DNA of 64,000 nt, taken from positions 1,364,001-1,428,000 of the forward strand of contig NZ_AP024896.1 of the NCBI RefSeq assembly GCF_024347055.1, in the 5' to 3' direction. The notes under the pieces are model-generated. The model saw only the letters and a program-made list of their open reading frames with translations. It had not been told where the DNA came from and searched no databases. A program made the position numbers and the translations under genes. Source of the DNA: Vibrio porteresiae DSM 19223. GTDB lineage: Bacteria > Pseudomonadota > Gammaproteobacteria > Enterobacterales > Vibrionaceae. Positions 61,005-64,000 of the stretch are shown here, piece after piece. Positions within the stretch are counted from its first letter, which is position 1. Every line of letters starts with the position of its first letter.

Positions 61005-61681
61005 CTTGCAGTGTTAATACAAAGGCAAAACAGGTTTTATTAATTGGACCACCAAAATCGACAATACATAGCGCACCAATCACTGCCCCCACAATTAAGT
61101 TAGAGGATGTACCCATACTTCTTAAGAAAGAGGTCAAACCATCGGTGAAAATACCAATTGGCGTACCAATGATATAAATCATGATAAGACCGCTAGCGAG
61201 TGAGGCAAAAAATGGCACAATCAAGGTTGGCATTAAACCCTTCGCCCAATCAGGTACTTTGACATTTTTGATGATGCCAAGTGCGATATACCCAGCAAGA
61301 TAGCCACCGATCATACCACCGATAAAGCCAGCGCTAATCGCATTGGCTGCAAGACCCACCACAAATCCAGGTGCAATACCGGGCTTACCTGCAATTGAAC
61401 CTGCGATCCCACAGGCGATAACAACAGGCAATAGTCCAAGCGCTTTTGCGCCCATAGTGGCGAGTGACTGCCATAAATCAAACTGCCCCGACACTAAGGA
61501 ATCTTGCGCCGTTCCTCCCATTGCCATACCGATAGCAATAATAAAACCAGCACCACAAACAATTGGAATCAAAAACGAGATAGCGGTCAGCAAATGGCCT
61601 TTGGGATTTGCTGCTTTCCATATTTCTTTAATAGTCATGAATAAACCCCTATTTGTTATTGCTTATTAGATAATTAACCCA

Positions 61682-61999
61682 TTATTGATTAATCAATTCG
61701 TGCAATTTTTCGATCAGTTTATTCGGCGATTTAATCGCGGTTTGGGTAGGAACTTTAACGACTTTCTTACCTTCGAAGCGTTGCTCTCCGGAAATATTGA
61801 CATCACAAGCCAAGATAACGATATCGGCATTTTTGATGTCTTCATCGGTCAACGCATTTTCGATACCGATTGTGCCTTGAGTTTCAATTTTTACATTGTC
61901 ACCCGCCTTTTTGGCTGCATCGACGATTTTCTTTTGTGCGATATATGTGTGTGCAATTCCGACTGTGCACGCTGAAACACCTACAATATTCATAATCAT
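61682..61999 (-). CDS. PTS fructose-type EIIB
   Basis: A 105-residue PTS EIIB that carries phosphate on Cys. The active-site region is GVSACTVGIAHTYIA; the usual form is CPTGIAHT, so Pro-Thr is replaced by Thr-Val after the Cys. The rest (VKIETQGTIGIENALTDEDIKNADIVILACDVN) fits the fructose-type EIIB fold. It follows the EIIA gene in the operon and precedes EIIC; it is cytoplasmic. Without EIIC it probably no longer passes phosphate to a sugar. Confidence 0.92.
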   Translation of the reverse strand: MIMNIVGVSACTVGIAHTYIAQKKIVDAAKKAGDNVKIETQGTIGIENALTDEDIKNADIVILACDVNISGEQRFEGKKVVKVPTQTAIKSPNKLIEKLHELINQ

Positions 62000-62065
62000 T
62001 CTCGAAAGTTAGGTCCATTATCTCTGCAGCCGACATTGGCAAGCAGAAATAACGGAAGGTTGGTA

Positions 62066-62533
62066 TTAGCACTCTGCTTCAGCATATTGGCTAAAGAGGT
62101 TCACGATGTTCTGTGGGTCATTTTCTTTGAGTAATTGGTCAACGATCTCTTCATCAGCGAGAGCGGTGGCTACTTGGGTTAATAAGCGAATATGGGTGGT
62201 ATTTTGATCTTCGAGACGCACGGCGAACAAAATGATGCAACGAATATCGCTGCCATCGAGACTCTCCCAAGGAATCTCATTGTCAGTTCGTCCAATCACA
62301 AGCGCAGTATGGTTAACCGCTGAAGACTTCCCATGAGGAATAGCAATGTGATTTTCAAAACCGGTAGAACCTTGTTCTTCGCGCTTCCACACATCGCGAA
62401 TGAAATCTTCACGATTGCTGATCGAACCATCCTTCCAAAGTAAATCGGTGAGCTCTTCAATCGCTTGTGCTTTCGTTGTCGCGACCATATCCAGTTTTAC
62501 ATGTTTCACTGTGAGAATTTTCGTGATGTCCAT
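62066..62533 (-). CDS. PTS fructose-type EIIA
   Basis: A 155-residue EIIA that accepts phosphate from HPr on His. The active site is STGFENHIAIPHGKSSAV, with the phospho-His in IPHG, and the family block EELTDLLWKDGSISNREDFIRDVWKREE is typical. The Met at 62533 follows AAGG at about 6-7 bases; a longer frame to 62587 is not expected. Lying between the BglG regulator and EIIB, it can also control the regulator through PRD phosphorylation. Confidence 0.93.
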   Translation of the reverse strand: MDITKILTVKHVKLDMVATTKAQAIEELTDLLWKDGSISNREDFIRDVWKREEQGSTGFENHIAIPHGKSSAVNHTALVIGRTDNEIPWESLDGSDIRCIILFAVRLEDQNTTHIRLLTQVATALADEEIVDQLLKENDPQNIVNLFSQYAEAEC

Positions 62534-62556
62534 AAACAACCTTCGCTTACATAAAA

Positions 62557-64000
62557 TTAAGATCGAGTAACAGCATACGCATCGCACGCCCGGTGCAGCT
62601 TTTCTGTTATCAGTTTATCGGTAACCCTTTGTAGATCGGCGTCATTAAGAAATGCCGTGACATACACCACAGGCGTTTCAATTTCAGGAACATGAACCGT
62701 CGAGATCACCAGGTCTGGAGCCAGTTGCTGGCTCACGCTTGGCAAACTATCGGATGGCACGGCCGCAACAATTTCCCAATCAGGAAACGCACGTAAAATC
62801 CGACTTTTCAGTAAGTGAGATGTGCCAACTCCGGTAGAACACACCAGCAATACGCGCTTATGTGTGATTTGCCGTTCTATCGCTGCCTGAAAATGCACAG
62901 CAAGATAACCAACCTCATCGTCTGAAACAGACTGTTGAGCATTCGTAATAAAAATATTCTCCACCGCAATTCGAGTTAATTGATAAACATCGGCTATTTC
63001 ATTTTTAATATCATCCAATAGCGGATTGCGAATAATGATTTTATAGTGGAGACGATTAATAAGAGGCCTGATATGTACAACTAAACCTTCATATAATTGT
63101 GTATCGATGCCAAGATTAATATTAATTAATTGCGAAAAACGATCCACTAGCCTTAATGTAATATCTCTTGCTTGATCACTTAATAATTCTGCATGGAGTA
63201 AACTGTGGCTATGATTTTCTACCACTAACACGCCAGAAGAAATAATATATTGGTATATAAACCATACTTCATCGTCTGGTAACGACAAATGAATATGCCG
63301 CTCTATTTTTTCCACCATTTTTTCGCCACAATAAAGGCCGAATCTTCTGGGGGTTGTGCTGCTACATGGTCTGGATTACTCAATAAATTGCCCCGAGTAC
63401 GACGGTGCATCATGATCAAAATATGAGTAAATATATTGATGTAATATGGCTCACCTAGTGGGTAAGACAATTCCTGTTCCATCTCCTGCAATAACACTTG
63501 CACGAAAGCGACATCATCGACACCGAAATACTGGACCAAGCCTTTATAGCTACCTGGATCGAGGCGTGAATGGTTCACCGTGCCTGGGTCTTGATGGTTC
63601 ATCAAGCCATTAATTAAGGCAGCCATCGCTTGGCGGACATTGTTTTCATTGCCCTTGATGCGCGTACCACTTTGGCTACGTATCAGCTGCAATCCAAGCG
63701 GTGTTATCCAGTCTTCGATAATTCTTAAGTCATTAACAATAGATGCATTACTAATAAAGTAACGTTCAGAAAGCTTGTTGATCGACGTTTCTTTGGGCGT
63801 TTCACTCAGTAACCAAGAAGCAATTTTTATCCGACGAGCATGACCCATCACACCATCAGCGTCGTCTGTTTCGCCATTGATCTGTTGTTCTAATTGCAAA
63901 AGATCTGTGGTGTTTTCCGCCACCAGCAAAACACCAGCGCCCGCTTTCGTATCCACATGAATATTTGAATCGGATAAATATTCATTAATAATATTTAAAT
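62557..64000 (-). pseudogene. BglG-type PRD regulator, frameshifted and cut by the window edge
   Basis: Two overlapping frames on the minus strand together encode one activator/antiterminator. The 5' part (from 64000 to about 63303) has an HTH (KIASWLLSETPKETSINKLSERYFISNASIVNDLRIIEDWI) and a PRD. The 3' part (63318 to 62557) has PRD sequence and an EIIB-Gat-like domain with the VCSTGVGTSHLL Cys. They join where GCGAAAAAATGG (A6) would need A7 to keep the frame. The upstream frame is still open at 64000, so the start is outside. No ribosome site supports a separate second gene. Homopolymer loss, sequencing error or frameshifting could explain it. Confidence 0.82.

Larger units (their letters stand above)
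59194..61638 (-). pseudogene. PTS fructose-type EIIC, interrupted by IS10-type element
   Basis: The gene reads from 61638 to 59194 on the minus strand. The first 214 codons (to 60996) and the last 154 codons (from 59657) are separated by the insertion sequence and one copy of the 9-bp target duplication. Removing 1338 bases leaves exactly 369 codons with no frame change, so the intact protein would be 368 residues. The membrane domain contains the hydrophobic LLTAISFLIPIVCGAGFIIA and FGGPINKTCFAFVL segments typical of fructose-family EIIC. Both fragments are too short for a working transporter. Confidence 0.93.

Noticed and set aside
62557..63318. Second regulator fragment as a separate gene
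   Set aside because: The ATG at 63318 has only an A-run upstream, and its sequence continues the PRD of the preceding frame directly.

Overview
The window looks like part of a Vibrio genome, probably the second chromosome. The evidence is a second groES-groEL pair whose GroEL lacks the Gly-Met tail, the mix of chemoreceptors, c-di-GMP and efflux genes, a Vibrio-type ribosome-recycling-factor-like small protein, and moderate GC content with AT-rich spacers. Species cannot be fixed from the sequence alone. Most genes are accessory or niche functions: transport, catabolism, stress and signalling. No rRNA, tRNA or CRISPR was seen.

Layout. 0.4-3.5 kb: a small membrane protein, a membrane chemoreceptor and an RRF-like protein. 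3.6-7.4 kb: a four-gene minus-strand operon (MFS importer, metallo-beta-lactamase-fold hydrolase, alpha/beta hydrolase, DUF3237) that looks like an uncharacterised uptake and hydrolysis pathway. 7.7-12.3 kb: DMT exporter, heat-shock-type groES2-groEL2, cobT. 12.5-19.3 kb: SoxR, a perfect sox-box promoter and a complete tripartite RND pump preceded by a translationally coupled leader ORF. 19.3-21.6 kb: one very AT-rich TPR-DUF2971 gene, probably acquired. 21.8-28.5 kb: a mosaic of hydrolases, radical SAM, oxidoreductases (Gfo/Idh/MocA, YqhD-type) and an S66 carboxypeptidase. 28.8-30.1 kb: a small accessory island with a YefM-YoeB toxin-antitoxin pair and two unknown small proteins.

30.2-36.5 kb: XRE-cupin regulator, Zn-alcohol dehydrogenase plus an Old Yellow Enzyme/FAD reductase operon divergent from a TetR regulator, and a GAF-PAS-PAS-GGDEF cyclase. 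37.3-38.4 kb: secreted lipase. 38.5-43.4 kb: LysE exporter and LysR, then a glycyl-radical enzyme and its activase with an unusual active-site motif. 43.7-50.3 kb: MsrA, a GNAT gene with an early stop codon, a second GNAT, HAD hydrolase, aromatic-acid MFS, soluble PAS-chemoreceptor, LPS-kinase-like protein. 50.4-58.2 kb: secreted rhamnogalacturonan lyase (PL4), Nudix, DUF805, AraC, a divergent EamA/MocR pair, SGNH esterase.

58.3-64.0 kb: a PTS operon read on the minus strand (BglG-type regulator, EIIA, EIIB, EIIC, hexulose-6-phosphate 3-epimerase) that is doubly broken. A complete 1329-bp IS10-type element with a 9-bp target duplication splits EIIC, and a one-base shift in an A-run splits the regulator. 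The regulator runs off the right edge of the window.

The best candidates for something new are the TPR-DUF2971 gene, the glycyl-radical pair lacking the usual Cys-x-Glu motif, the MBL/hydrolase/DUF3237 operon, the coupled leader ORF under SoxR control, and an orphan terminator that may end a small RNA near 47.7 kb.
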